Shown piece by piece: positions 1-8,914 of a stretch of 64,000 nucleotides of DNA (its first letter is position 1; the number at the start of each line of letters is the position of its first letter). This DNA comes from Stenotrophomonas ginsengisoli. Its GTDB lineage: Bacteria > Pseudomonadota > Gammaproteobacteria > Xanthomonadales > Xanthomonadaceae. Below the pieces are notes generated by a model. It saw only the letters and a program-made list of their open reading frames with translations. It did not search any database and was not told the DNA's origin. The stretch covers positions 62,001 to 126,000 of the forward strand of contig NZ_LDJM01000021.1 in NCBI RefSeq assembly GCF_001431485.1, written 5' to 3'. The position numbers and the translations under genes are program-made.

Positions 1-229
1 GGCTGTAACGGGCGACCAGATTCTGCAGGTCGGCCAGTTCAGCCTGTTGCGCCCGTGCACCGAACGCGGTGGCCATCAATGCCATGCCGCAGGCCGCGCT
101 GAGCAAGGCCAGACGCGGTGCAACCGGTGAGCTGGCGGCGCTTGCACGGCCCTGGCCACTGGCCAGCTCCGAAGCGACGACCATGGCACGCAGTTGCGGA
201 TTCCAGACCAGCTTGTAGATGCGGTTCAT
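1..229 (-). CDS. Type V secreted protein (autotransporter/adhesin) N-terminus with ESPR, partial
   Basis: Only the first 76 codons are inside the window; the gene continues past the left edge. The N-terminus reads MNRIYKLVWNPQL, then VVASELASGQG. This is the extended signal peptide region (ESPR) that precedes very long signal peptides of type V secreted proteins. A hydrophobic core and an AFGARAQQ-like signal peptidase site follow at about residues 48-63. ESPR is found in classical and trimeric autotransporters and in two-partner secretion exoproteins; which of these this is cannot be told from the fragment. The start at 229 is supported by a GGAGG ribosome site just upstream. The AraC-type gene lies upstream in the same orientation, 164 bp away. 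Confidence 0.8.
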   Translation of the reverse strand, partial: MNRIYKLVWNPQLRAMVVASELASGQGRASAASSPVAPRLALLSAACGMALMATAFGARAQQAELADLQNLVARYS

Positions 230-393
230 TTGTTGCCTCCTCAGATGGCTGCCCCGACAGCCTTGGAGGACATTCAATCAATCAGCGCCGCCTGCAACTG
301 CACCGATGTGGCACACCGACAGGCGCATACGGCAAGGTCATGACCAGTTGCGGCAAGCGTATGCGCATAATCGGCAATTCACGCGGTCATCAC

Positions 394-1335
394 TTAAAAC
401 GCGGGCACACCTCGCTGCAGCGTTTCGCGCGGTAATTCACCGAAAACCCGACGGTAGCTGTCGGCAAAGCGCGACAGGTCCCACAGACCGCAGTTCAACG
501 CCACCGACTTGACCGATTGGCTCATCACATCGGCCTGTGACAAGGCCCGGCACGCCTCGCACAGGCGGAACAAGGACAGGTAGCGGCTCGGCGAAACACC
601 GGTCAGGTCCTCGAAGGCATAGCGCAGCAGGCGCTCACTGACACCGGCGGCATCACACAACTCCTGCATGTAGATCTGCTTGCGCAGGTTGTCACGCATG
701 AAGTCCTCGGCCTTGCGGAACACCAGGTAACGGCTGCGTCGCGTACGCAATGACAGCTGCCCATCGTTGTAGCCGGCCGCGGTGGAGGCCTGTAGATGCA
801 GATCGACGAGCTGATCCACCACTTCATCGCTCAATGCGGTATCGGCAAGTTGCTGCACCAGATCGCGGTAAAAATCCGTGGCTGGTTTGTACCGCCGTAC
901 GCCGGGCTGGATTCCGGCCGGTGAACGCAACAAAGGAGACACCGCACCAGCAGCAGGCAGACGACTCATCGGCACCAGACAGAACACGATGCAGCTGCCT
1001 TCGGAAAAGGAAAATTCTGCTGCCCCCTGCGGCAGCACCGTGATCAATGCGCCCGCCCCCAAGGGCATGCCATGACACCAGGACACCACTTCATCGGCAG
1101 TCTCGACATAGGCCAGCAGGGCCCAGTCCGAAGGCAGCACGAAGCGGCCACGCACACGCATGCCCAACGCGACCCTGCCGATCAAGGCACCGTCATGCAC
1201 ATGCGATTGCAATGCCGAGCGCGGTGCATTGCCATCGAGCAGGACCAATTCGCAGTCACACACACGCAAGACCGACTCCAGCGAGCTCAGCTCGAAGGAA
1301 GCCAATTCATTGAAATTGTCACAAGGAAGCGACAT
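394..1335 (-). CDS. AraC family transcriptional regulator
   Basis: A 313-residue protein whose C-terminal ~110 residues form an AraC/XylS double helix-turn-helix. Visible signature parts are MQELCDAAGVSERLLRYAF for the first helix pair, then GVSPSRYLSLFRL, and LNCGLWDLSRFADSYRRVFGE near the end. The N-terminal ~190 residues are a putative ligand or dimerisation domain of the AraC-binding-like type; no ligand can be named. The ATG at 1335 has GGGGA seven bases upstream, so it is preferred over a GTG at 1431 that would add 32 unlikely residues. It is divergent from the Tad pilus operon and upstream of the type V gene, so it could control either; that is inference. Confidence 0.85.
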   Translation of the reverse strand: MSLPCDNFNELASFELSSLESVLRVCDCELVLLDGNAPRSALQSHVHDGALIGRVALGMRVRGRFVLPSDWALLAYVETADEVVSWCHGMPLGAGALITVLPQGAAEFSFSEGSCIVFCLVPMSRLPAAGAVSPLLRSPAGIQPGVRRYKPATDFYRDLVQQLADTALSDEVVDQLVDLHLQASTAAGYNDGQLSLRTRRSRYLVFRKAEDFMRDNLRKQIYMQELCDAAGVSERLLRYAFEDLTGVSPSRYLSLFRLCEACRALSQADVMSQSVKSVALNCGLWDLSRFADSYRRVFGELPRETLQRGVPAF

Positions 1336-1706
1336 CGATTTCCCCACAGCAACCACCAGGCACCCTGGCCCGTGGTCACTGAATTCCCCTGGCGTGATGG
1401 GATTCACGCATGCCCGGTGTTTACCACGCACCCAGGTGTAGAGGATGCAAAACTACGCCGGCGAATCGATGCGATGCCGCATGTTTTAGACGCAACGCAC
1501 AAAATTGCGTGACAGTCGGTTCAGGTCTGAATTTGTGCGCATCTTCTTCACATTCATTCTGTCAGCGTTCATCTTGCAGGCGCCACAGGCATGCCTGCAC
1601 AGGGGGAGTTCGAAAGGTCGCAAACGCCATCGGCACAAGGCCCACTCGCCCTGCTTTGCAGCAGTGTCTGCCAATCGCAGCATGACCTTATCGACGGAGA
1701 ACAAGC
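1336..1706. other. Intergenic region between araC-type gene and flp
   Basis: This 371-bp stretch separates the divergent AraC-type gene and the Tad operon, so it should hold both promoters. A short inverted repeat, ACGCAA at 1490-1495 and TTGCGT at 1505-1510, is visible and could be a regulator site. No clear sigma-70 or sigma-54 promoter was recognised. No convincing coding frame was seen. Confidence 0.4.
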
Positions 1707-1892
1707 ATGAACATCATCAAAGCCACGAAGCGGTTCCTGCATGAAGAAGACGGCGTGACCGCTCTGGAATACGGCCTGCTGGCTGCCGTGGTTGCCGGCG
1801 CCCTGGTCGTCATTGCCGGCCCGGCCCTGCGCACCTTTTTCACCAACCTTTTCGATCAGTTGAACGATGTCCTGAGCAACGCCTTCAGCTGA
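1707..1892 (+). CDS. flp: Flp-type IVb major pilin
   Basis: The 61-residue precursor is the structural subunit of a Tad (type IVc) pilus. A short charged leader of 16 residues ends in Gly16. VTALEYGLLAAVVAG follows, with Glu at +5 and Tyr at +6 after the predicted cleavage, as required by Flp prepilin peptidases. The mature protein is one hydrophobic helix with a short polar tail, typical of Flp. A GGAGAAC ribosome site precedes the ATG. It is the first gene of the operon, directly followed by its predicted peptidase CpaA. Confidence 0.93.
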   Translation: MNIIKATKRFLHEEDGVTALEYGLLAAVVAGALVVIAGPALRTFFTNLFDQLNDVLSNAFS

Positions 1893-1926
1893 TTGTTTCA
1901 AACCGGTCTCGGGGGAGAGCCGCTCC

Positions 1927-2469
1927 ATGGCACAGTGGTCAATTGGCATCACCGCCCTGCTTTGCACGGCTGTGATCATCAGCGACCTTTACGCAAGGCG
2001 CGTGTCCAACAAGGCACTGCTGATTGCCCTGTGCCTTGGAGCGGTTGTTTTATTGTGTGAATCCCGGGATGGCAACAGCACCGCAACAGCAGCCGTGTGT
2101 GGCTTGTTGCTCGGTCTGCTGGCCCTGTTGCCATTCCACCTTTTGGGCTGGATGGGCGCTGGCGATGTGAAGTTCTTCGCGGTGATCGGCTTTTTGCTCG
2201 GCCCTGCCAGCCTGTTGCCAATCTGGCTGATTTCGATGCTGCTGCTCAGTGCCCACGGTGCCGCCAACTGGGTATGGCGTGGCACCGGCACCTGGCGCTG
2301 CATGCTGCTGGCCAGCGTTGGCGCTGACGGTGCCGGGCGTATCCAGCAATGCAACCAGCACTGGCTGAGTCGTCTGCAACATGCCCGCGGCAAGCGTCAG
2401 GGCATGCCGTATGCGGCGCATCTGGGAATCAGTGCGCTGCTGTGGATGGCATGGAGGGCATCGCAATGA
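1927..2469 (+). CDS. cpaA: CpaA/TadV prepilin peptidase (A24 family)
   Basis: A 180-residue polytopic membrane aspartic peptidase that would cleave the Flp and TadE-type leaders at the cytoplasmic face. Both catalytic aspartates are visible: Asp20 in ISDLYARRVSN and Asp80 in the GxGD motif MGAGDVK. At least four hydrophobic segments cover residues 5-45 and 55-115. It lacks the large methyltransferase domain of PilD, as expected for TadV/CpaA. The C-terminal ~60 residues are polar and Gln/Arg-rich, longer than in minimal family members. Its TGA overlaps the next ATG (ATGA). Confidence 0.9.
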   Translation: MAQWSIGITALLCTAVIISDLYARRVSNKALLIALCLGAVVLLCESRDGNSTATAAVCGLLLGLLALLPFHLLGWMGAGDVKFFAVIGFLLGPASLLPIWLISMLLLSAHGAANWVWRGTGTWRCMLLASVGADGAGRIQQCNQHWLSRLQHARGKRQGMPYAAHLGISALLWMAWRASQ

Positions 2470-2954
2470 ACATCGGCACCCATGTGCAGGGCAACGCACG
2501 CCGGCAAACAGGTGTAGTCACACTGGAATATGCCTTCCTGCTGATCATCGCCTTGATTCCGCTGTTGCTTTTCACCTTCACCGGCACGCTGATCTTTGCC
2601 GCCAAGCAGTCGTTGACGATGGCAGCGGCAGAAGGCAGCCGCGCCGCGCTGCATTACGGCGACATCAGCCAGCGCCAGCAATCGGCCTGCCAGGCGGCAC
2701 GCCGCTCGATGCTCTGGCTGCTGAACTTTTCCGGACAGAATCCCAGCTGCGCCAATGCCAGCTCCGCACCGATACAGGTCTCCGGTGCCTATCCCTGCGA
2801 AGCGGGCTCCAGTGTCAGCTGCATGCGCGTGACGGTCAGCTACAACTATGACCAGCACCCCTTCATTCCCGGCACCGGCGCCATGTATGGCTGGACCATC
2901 GGTGCGCCGCTGACCAGCCAGGCCGTGGTCCAGCTGGGCAACACCTCCCCTTAA
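2466..2954 (+). CDS. TadE-like pseudopilin
   Basis: This 162-residue protein has a class III-like leader ending in Gly16, followed by VVTLEYAFLLIIALIPLL. That is the TadE/TadF pattern with Glu+5 and Tyr+6, followed by a transmembrane helix. The remainder is periplasmic with paired cysteines (residues about 77-122), which fits a minor pilin. The ATG overlaps the cpaA stop codon by four bases, implying translational coupling. No separate TadF gene was seen, so this may be the only small pseudopilin of the system, together with the large TadG-like protein at the operon end. Confidence 0.85.
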   Translation: MNIGTHVQGNARRQTGVVTLEYAFLLIIALIPLLLFTFTGTLIFAAKQSLTMAAAEGSRAALHYGDISQRQQSACQAARRSMLWLLNFSGQNPSCANASSAPIQVSGAYPCEAGSSVSCMRVTVSYNYDQHPFIPGTGAMYGWTIGAPLTSQAVVQLGNTSP

Positions 2955-2975
2955 CCTGCACACGAGCCCCCGGAA

Positions 2976-4037
2976 ATGCCAAAGACATTCCGCATCATTG
3001 CCCTGTCCCTGGTTGGCCTGGCGCTATTGCTGGCAATCATCGCCATTGGTCTGGGCAAGCGTGGCCAACCCGCCCCGCTGCCGCAGCAGGAGGTGGCCAA
3101 CGGCCAGACGCCAGCGCGCCAGCCGCTGACCATGGTGGTGGCCGCACGCAAGCTTGATACCGGCAAGCCGATCAGCCTTTCCGACCTGAAGAGCATCCAG
3201 GTCGAGCAATTGCCTGCCGGTGCAACCAGCAGCCTGTACCAATACGACAACGCCATTCCCTCGCGCGACATTGCCGCCGATACGCCCTTGCGGCCGGAGC
3301 TTTTTCTCGGCGGCCTGTCCAGCCAGCTGGCTCCGGGCGAACGCGCCATCGCCATTGCGGTGGATGAGATCACCGGTGTCGGCAACCAGATTGTTCCCGG
3401 TGATTTCGTCGATGTATTCGTGGCCTTGCCCGAAAGCCGTGCCGGCATGGGCGGCGAACAGGAGCCGGCCGCTGCACGCATGATTGCCTCGCGCCTGCGG
3501 GTGTTGACCTACGGCCAGCAGAGCCTGGTCAACGATCAGGTGGCGACACCTGTCGAGGCCAGCCAGCCAGCCGAAGCCGCCCAGGACGAGCGGGCCCAGG
3601 CCATTACCGCACGCAGCCAGAACCAGACCAACAGCGGCAGCAGCAATCGCAACCTGGCCAGCTCGGCCGTGCTGGCAGTGCCACCGGACCAGGCCGGCCC
3701 GGTGTTGCTCGGTGCCCAGGAAGGCCGTCTGTTCCTGGCCCTGCGCAACCCGGCTGACAGCGGCATCGCCGACCGCGAACGGTTTGCCCAGCCCGGCAGC
3801 CTGCTCAGCGCCTCGAGCAATGCAATGCAGGGCAGCGACAGCCTGACCGCCGATGACCGTGCCTACGCCGGCATCACCCTGAAGGGCCTGACCGGGCAGA
3901 AGACCAGCCAAAGCAACCTGCGCAGCACGCCCGCCCGGATCCAGCCGGTTCGCCGCAGCAACCATGCGCCGGCCAGCAGCCAGGGTGTGCAGATCATCCG
4001 TGGCGCTGACGCTCCGCGCGCCCTTACCTCCCAGTGA
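2976..4037 (+). CDS. cpaB: CpaB/RcpC Flp pilus assembly protein
   Basis: The 353-residue protein starts with a signal anchor (residues 5-28, ALSLVGLALLLAIIAIGLG). An SAF-type domain follows (VVVAARKLDTGKPISLSDLK, then the RDIAADTPLRPELF region) and an RcpC-type domain with DEITGVGNQIVPGDFVDVFV. CpaB/RcpC is a periplasmic partner of the Tad secretin. A Gln/Asn/Ser-rich linker lies around residues 190-230, and the basic C-terminus looks disordered. It sits in the conserved order cpaB-cpaC-cpaE-cpaF. Confidence 0.92.
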   Translation: MPKTFRIIALSLVGLALLLAIIAIGLGKRGQPAPLPQQEVANGQTPARQPLTMVVAARKLDTGKPISLSDLKSIQVEQLPAGATSSLYQYDNAIPSRDIAADTPLRPELFLGGLSSQLAPGERAIAIAVDEITGVGNQIVPGDFVDVFVALPESRAGMGGEQEPAAARMIASRLRVLTYGQQSLVNDQVATPVEASQPAEAAQDERAQAITARSQNQTNSGSSNRNLASSAVLAVPPDQAGPVLLGAQEGRLFLALRNPADSGIADRERFAQPGSLLSASSNAMQGSDSLTADDRAYAGITLKGLTGQKTSQSNLRSTPARIQPVRRSNHAPASSQGVQIIRGADAPRALTSQ

Positions 4038-4050
4038 GAACAACAACTTC

Positions 4051-5361
4051 ATGAAAGCCCACTTCCCTTGCATGCTGTTCTCACTGGTACTTTTCGGTGC
4101 CGGCGCGTGGCAACCACTGGCTGCCCAGGCCACTGCCAGCGATGCCGGCCAGGCCACCGCACTGGTGATCGAGGTCAACGAGCAACGCCCCTGGACCCTG
4201 CCGGACAATCTGGAACGCATCGCCATCGCCGACCCGGCCGTGGCCGACATCACCCGCATCGGCAACCGCGGCCAGGCCCTGCTGGTGGGCAAGTCCGCAG
4301 GCCAGACCACCCTGCTGCTGTGGCATCGCGGCATGCCTACGCCCACCCGAATCCGTGTCGATGTCCGCAGTGCGATCCAGAACGCACTGCTCAACGGCGC
4401 CAGCGGCCAGGTCGCCATCCAGGGCGGCCAGGCCTTGCTGCAGGGGCGCAGCGACAACGCGCTGCAGCACCACTACACCCGCCAGGCCGCTGTCAGCGCC
4501 CTGGGCAACGATGACGCCATTACCGACAGCGCCGTCATCAACCATGGCGGTGTGGTCCAGGTCGAGGTGAAAGTGGTGGAGTTCAGCAAGTCGGTGCTGC
4601 GCCAGATCGGCATCAACTTCACCAATACCAACGGTGGCTTCAACTACGGCGTGACCAGCCCCAATGCCAGCGGTGATGGCGGCGCCCTGTCTTCGGCATT
4701 CAACCTGGTGGCCAGCTCGCTGCGCAACAGCTGGAAGGCCAACATCGACCTGCTGCAGGGCAACGGCATGGCCCGGGTGCTGGCCGAGCCGACCCTGGTC
4801 GCCCTGTCCGGGCAGAGCGCCAGCTTCCTGGCCGGTGGCGAACTGCCGATCCTCGAACCCCAGGGACTGGGCAGCACCAGCATCACCTTCAAGCCCTTCG
4901 GCATCGGCCTGACCGTCACCCCGACGGTGCTGTCGCCGGACCGCATCGCGCTCAAGGTTGCCCCGGAAGCCAGTGACCTGGATTACAGCCGCGGCATCAC
5001 CATGGACGGGATGATGATCCCGGCCATTTCCACCCGCCGCGCCGATACCACGGTGGAGCTGGGCGATGGCCAGAGCTTTGTCATCGGCGGCCTGGTCAGC
5101 AGCCAGACCACCTCGATGGTCAACAAGGTCCCGCTGCTGGGAGACATCCCGGTCATCGGTGCGTTCTTCCGCAACCTCAACCAGAAACAGGAAGAAAAGG
5201 AACTGGTGATCATCGTCACCCCGCGCCTGGTGCAGCCGCTCAGTGCCGGCACCCAACTGGACCTGCCCGGCCAGCAGCAGGCCGAAGCACGCCTGCCGGC
5301 CTGGGGCAGCTGGCTGCTGCAGCCGGCCAGCCCGGACCCCCTGCCCGGATTCTCGCGCTAA
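4051..5361 (+). CDS. cpaC: CpaC/RcpA outer-membrane secretin of the Tad pilus
   Basis: A 436-residue secretin with a signal peptide ending near AAQA. Its N-terminal domain contains PDNLERIAIADPAVADI (BON/N0-like), followed by the secretin core. Core signatures are ANIDLLQGNGMARVLAEPTL, ASFLAGGELPI, and VPLLGDIPVIGAFFR followed by KELVIIVTPRLV, the standard secretin signature. Members form a gated multimeric channel through which the Flp pilus exits. The ATG at 4051 follows cpaB by 13 bp. Its stop is immediately followed by the ATG of cpaE with no gap. Confidence 0.94.
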   Translation: MKAHFPCMLFSLVLFGAGAWQPLAAQATASDAGQATALVIEVNEQRPWTLPDNLERIAIADPAVADITRIGNRGQALLVGKSAGQTTLLLWHRGMPTPTRIRVDVRSAIQNALLNGASGQVAIQGGQALLQGRSDNALQHHYTRQAAVSALGNDDAITDSAVINHGGVVQVEVKVVEFSKSVLRQIGINFTNTNGGFNYGVTSPNASGDGGALSSAFNLVASSLRNSWKANIDLLQGNGMARVLAEPTLVALSGQSASFLAGGELPILEPQGLGSTSITFKPFGIGLTVTPTVLSPDRIALKVAPEASDLDYSRGITMDGMMIPAISTRRADTTVELGDGQSFVIGGLVSSQTTSMVNKVPLLGDIPVIGAFFRNLNQKQEEKELVIIVTPRLVQPLSAGTQLDLPGQQQAEARLPAWGSWLLQPASPDPLPGFSR

Positions 5362-6648
5362 ATGACCATGGCCGCCTCCAGCTCTTTTGCCCCTACCAGC
5401 GGTGACAAACAGCGCCGCGTTGTCCTGTACGCGCCGGACAACCATTTGTTGCTGGCACTTTCGGCCATCGAAGGGTTGCAATCGACCTACTGGATCGACA
5501 GCCGCGATGTCGAACCGGCGCGCCTGATGGGCGCCAACCCGGATACCGTTCTGGTCCTGCTCGATTACACCGGCAACAACGCACATTATTCGCAGGCCAT
5601 GGCCCAGGCGATCAGCCAGCAGCCGGCGGCACCGGCGATGCTGGGCGTGGGCACGATTGCCGAAGGCCCGGACCAGAGCAGCCAGTTGCTGGCGGCCATC
5701 CGCGCCGGCGTGCGCGACTTCATCGACCTGGGTGCTCCGGCCCACGACATCCAGGACATCCTGCGCCGGATCAAGCGCGACCTGCGCAGCAACCAGCCCA
5801 TCACCGTGGCCGGAGTTCCGGCCCAGCCCAGCCAACCTGACGGCAAACTGTTGCTGCTGTTGGGCGTACGTCCGGGCTTGGGCACCAGCACCCTGGCCGC
5901 ACACCTGGGCAGCCGCCTTGCCGCTGACAGTGGCGATGACAACAGCCCGAACAATGCCTTCCTGCTGCTGGATTTCGGGCTTCCGGCCGGCGACACCGCG
6001 CTCTATCTGGGGGTGGAAGGTGGCTTCCATCTGGATGATGCCCTGCGCAGCATGGATCGTATCGATGCCACCTTTGCCGCCAGCGCCATCTCCCGTCATG
6101 GCAGTGGCCTGAGTGTGCTGGCCCGCAGTTCCAGTGCCTTTCCCGGTGACGAGACCGCCGCCCTTGTGCAGCGCCTGCGCTGCCTGTACCGCAACGTGCT
6201 GTGCGACCTGGGCGGCCTGGACAGCAACAGCATTCCCACCGCGATGCTGGCCAAGGCCGATGAGATCTGGCTGGTGGCCGACCAGTCCATCGGCGCCCTG
6301 CTCTCGCTGGACCGCTGCCTGCAGGCGCTGGAACAGCGCGGCCAGCGTGACGAACGCCTGCAACTGGTACTCAACCGTCACGACGAAAGCTTCGGCATCA
6401 CCGCCGAGCAGGTTGCCGCACGCTTCAGCCTGCCCTTGCTCAGCACCCTGCCCGAGCGCTCCCGCCAGCTGCGCTCCAGTGCCAGCATCGGCCGCCTGCT
6501 GCACGAACAGCATCCCAATGATCCCTATCTGCAGGCTCTGGCACCGTTGGCAGCGCGTCTTGCCCCGACCACGGCCAGCACAGCACCCAGCGGCACCTTC
6601 TCACGTCTTGCCACTTACATGAGTCCATCGAAATGGAAGAAAACCTGA
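5362..6648 (+). CDS. cpaE: CpaE/TadZ-like pilus localisation ATPase, atypical P-loop
   Basis: The 428-residue protein has an atypical receiver-like N-terminus (about 20-140, ending AAIRAGVRDFIDLGAP). A MinD/ParA-like domain follows, with VLCDLGG-type and EIWLVADQSIGALLSLDR segments. TadZ/CpaE proteins place the Tad machinery at the pole. The deviant Walker A region reads GVRPGLGTST: neither the signature lysine nor the P-loop lysine of KGGxGKT is present, so nucleotide hydrolysis is doubtful. The start codon is adjacent to the cpaC stop, and the 3' end overlaps cpaF by 16 bp. Confidence 0.88.
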   Translation: MTMAASSSFAPTSGDKQRRVVLYAPDNHLLLALSAIEGLQSTYWIDSRDVEPARLMGANPDTVLVLLDYTGNNAHYSQAMAQAISQQPAAPAMLGVGTIAEGPDQSSQLLAAIRAGVRDFIDLGAPAHDIQDILRRIKRDLRSNQPITVAGVPAQPSQPDGKLLLLLGVRPGLGTSTLAAHLGSRLAADSGDDNSPNNAFLLLDFGLPAGDTALYLGVEGGFHLDDALRSMDRIDATFAASAISRHGSGLSVLARSSSAFPGDETAALVQRLRCLYRNVLCDLGGLDSNSIPTAMLAKADEIWLVADQSIGALLSLDRCLQALEQRGQRDERLQLVLNRHDESFGITAEQVAARFSLPLLSTLPERSRQLRSSASIGRLLHEQHPNDPYLQALAPLAARLAPTTASTAPSGTFSRLATYMSPSKWKKT

Positions 6649-7961
6649 GCCCGCTGATGGAACCGGAGGCACCCTCGGTCACGGCCTTCGAGCATACCGA
6701 GCAGTTCCAGCGTGCACTGGCCGCAGCGCACGAGCACCTGCTCAACCGCATCGAGGACGAGCGTGTGGATATCGACTCATGGTCGGCGCCGACCATCGAG
6801 AACTACATCCACACCCACACCGCCGCCTTCGTCAAGGAATGGCGCATCCCGATCAATGCCCAGGAAATGCAGGCAGTGGTGGTTGCCCTGCAGAAGGAGC
6901 TGACCGGTTTCGGCCCGCTGGACGACCTGCTGCGTGACCCCGCAGTGGAAGACATCCTGATCAACGGCCACAAGGACATCCACGTATCACGCGGCGGCCA
7001 GCTGCAGCGCGCAACGCAGCGCTTTGGTGATGACCGCCACCTGATGCGCATCCTGCGCCGCATCCTGGCCCCGCTGGGCCGGCGTCTGGATGACTCCAGC
7101 CCGATGGTGGATGCACGCCTGCCTGATGGCGGCCGCCTCAACGCGATCATCCCGCCACTGGCCGTGGATGGGCCAATGGTGTCGATCCGCAAGTTCCGCA
7201 AGGACCCGTACCGTCCCGCCGAACTGATGGCACTGGGCGCCTTCGACGAGGCCATCTACGCCCTGCTCGACGCGATGGCACGCAGCCGCTGCAACATCCT
7301 GATTTCCGGCGGCACCAGCTCGGGCAAGACATCCCTGCTCAATGCCCTGGCCCATTTCATCCCGCCCACCGAGCGCGTGGTGACCATCGAGGACACCGCC
7401 GAGCTGTCTCTGAACCACCCGCATGTGGTGCGCCTGGAAAGCCGCATGGGCGGCGCTGACGGCGATGGCGAGGTCAGCATCCGCGACCTGGTGCGCAACA
7501 GCCTGCGCATGCGCCCGGACCGCATCGTGCTGGGCGAGGTGCGTGGCGCCGAAGTGCTGGAAATGCTGCAGGCGATGAACACCGGCCACGATGGCTCGAT
7601 GGCCACCATCCACGCCAACTCCGCGCGCGACTGCCTGTACCGCATGGAGATGCTGGCCGGTTTTGCCGGCTTCCAGGGCAGCGAGGAAAGCCTGCGCCGG
7701 CAGATTGCCAGTGCCATCGACTTCATTGTGCAGATCTCGCGCCTGAGCAACGGCCGGCGTGTGATCACCTCGATCACCGAAATCAACGGCGTGAGTGATG
7801 CGATCATCACCTCGCAGGAACTGTACCGCCACGAGCCCTGGGTCGATGCCGATGGCAAGGACCAGGACCGTTGGCAGGGCTCGGGCTTCCATCCGCATAC
7901 ACACAAGCTGGAACCGTACCGCCAATACCTGCGTGATGCTGCCGGGCAATCCACATGGTGA
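6633..7961 (+). CDS. cpaF: CpaF/TadA secretion ATPase
   Basis: The 442-residue hexameric type II/IV secretion ATPase powers Flp pilus assembly. Visible motifs are Walker A ISGGTSSGKTS (about 224-234), the Asp box VVTIEDTAEL, Walker B RPDRIVLGEVRGAE (about 295-307) and the His box GHDGSMATIHANS (318-330). The N-terminal domain has the usual FGPLDDLLRDPAVEDILING. Its length matches TadA/CpaF. The start lies inside the cpaE end and the stop overlaps tadB by seven bases, so the three are probably translationally coupled. Confidence 0.96.
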   Translation: MEENLSPLMEPEAPSVTAFEHTEQFQRALAAAHEHLLNRIEDERVDIDSWSAPTIENYIHTHTAAFVKEWRIPINAQEMQAVVVALQKELTGFGPLDDLLRDPAVEDILINGHKDIHVSRGGQLQRATQRFGDDRHLMRILRRILAPLGRRLDDSSPMVDARLPDGGRLNAIIPPLAVDGPMVSIRKFRKDPYRPAELMALGAFDEAIYALLDAMARSRCNILISGGTSSGKTSLLNALAHFIPPTERVVTIEDTAELSLNHPHVVRLESRMGGADGDGEVSIRDLVRNSLRMRPDRIVLGEVRGAEVLEMLQAMNTGHDGSMATIHANSARDCLYRMEMLAGFAGFQGSEESLRRQIASAIDFIVQISRLSNGRRVITSITEINGVSDAIITSQELYRHEPWVDADGKDQDRWQGSGFHPHTHKLEPYRQYLRDAAGQSTW

Positions 7962-8887
7962 GCCAGGCCCTGTTCGCCGTCTGTGGTGCCCTGTTGCTGC
8001 TGGCGGCCGCCGTGGCCCTGTGGCACGGGCCGGCACTGAGCAAGCAGAAAAAGCAGGCCACCCAGCATGTGGAGAGCATGCTGCAGAACCGTCAGGCAGC
8101 CGGCAACGGGCAACGTCCAGCGGGATTGGCAACACCTCCCAGGACCAGTGAACAGGCGGCCTGGCAGTCCTGGCTGATGCGCGCCAACCTGCCCCCCAGC
8201 AGCAGGACTGCGCTGCTGATGTGCCTGCCGCCGCTGCTGGTTTCCCTGTTCAGCGTGCTGCGCAGCGGCAGCCTGTTGCTCGGCCTGTTTGCACTGCTGC
8301 TGTGCAGCGCCGGTGTCGCGCTGTGGTGGTACCGACGGGTGAAGAAGATCCAGGCGCGGATGATTGCCCAGCTGCCGGACTTCCTCGAACACATGGTGCG
8401 CATTGCTGCGGTCGGCAACAGCCTGCCAATGGCCTTCCAGGGAGCGACCGCGCACAGCGTGGCACCGTTGCGGCCGGTGCTGGAGAACGCCCAGATCTAC
8501 ACCCGCGCCGGCATGGACATGGACCGCGCCCTGCTGCTCGCCGCCCAGGCCTGGCAGGTCAAACCACTGGAGATGCTGGCCGTGGTGATGGGCACCAGCA
8601 TGCGCATCGGCGGGCGCAGCGACCAGATCCTGCAGCGCATGGCCGATTTCATGCGCGACCTGGAACAGGCACAACGTGAGTTCAGTGCCACCACCAGCGA
8701 AACCCGCATGTCGGCCTGGGTGCTGGGCCTGCTGCCCCTGGCCTGCGGCCTGATGATGGCCCTGGTCAACCCCGACTTCTTCACCCCGATGTTCAGCGAA
8801 CCGCTGGGCAAGAAGATCATCGCCATTGCCCTGGCCCTGGAAGTGATCGGCGCCACGTTGCTGTGGCGCCTGTCGCGCTCGATCTGA
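7955..8887 (+). CDS. tadB: TadB inner-membrane pilus assembly protein
   Basis: A 310-residue type II secretion GspF-like protein. It has an N-terminal transmembrane segment (residues 5-25), a pair of hydrophobic segments around 80-115, and two near the C-terminus (about 250-308). The cytoplasmic loop contains LPDFLEHMVRIAAVGNSLPMAF and GGRSDQILQRMADFMRDLE, typical of TadB. With TadC it forms the inner-membrane platform that works with CpaF. It overlaps cpaF by 7 bp. Confidence 0.92.
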   Translation: MVSQALFAVCGALLLLAAAVALWHGPALSKQKKQATQHVESMLQNRQAAGNGQRPAGLATPPRTSEQAAWQSWLMRANLPPSSRTALLMCLPPLLVSLFSVLRSGSLLLGLFALLLCSAGVALWWYRRVKKIQARMIAQLPDFLEHMVRIAAVGNSLPMAFQGATAHSVAPLRPVLENAQIYTRAGMDMDRALLLAAQAWQVKPLEMLAVVMGTSMRIGGRSDQILQRMADFMRDLEQAQREFSATTSETRMSAWVLGLLPLACGLMMALVNPDFFTPMFSEPLGKKIIAIALALEVIGATLLWRLSRSI

Positions 8888-8914
8888 TCCACCCCGCAAC
8901 AAGGTCCCCAACCC

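Noticed and set aside
1336-1706. Sigma-54 promoter for flp
   Set aside because: No GG-N10-GC element of the TGGCAC/TTGCA type was found in the interval.
4081-6513. Very long minus-strand open frame (about 810 codons) opposite cpaC and cpaE
   Set aside because: It is antisense to well-supported Tad genes, Gln/Gly/Ala-rich, has no family resemblance and is explained by high GC third-position bias.
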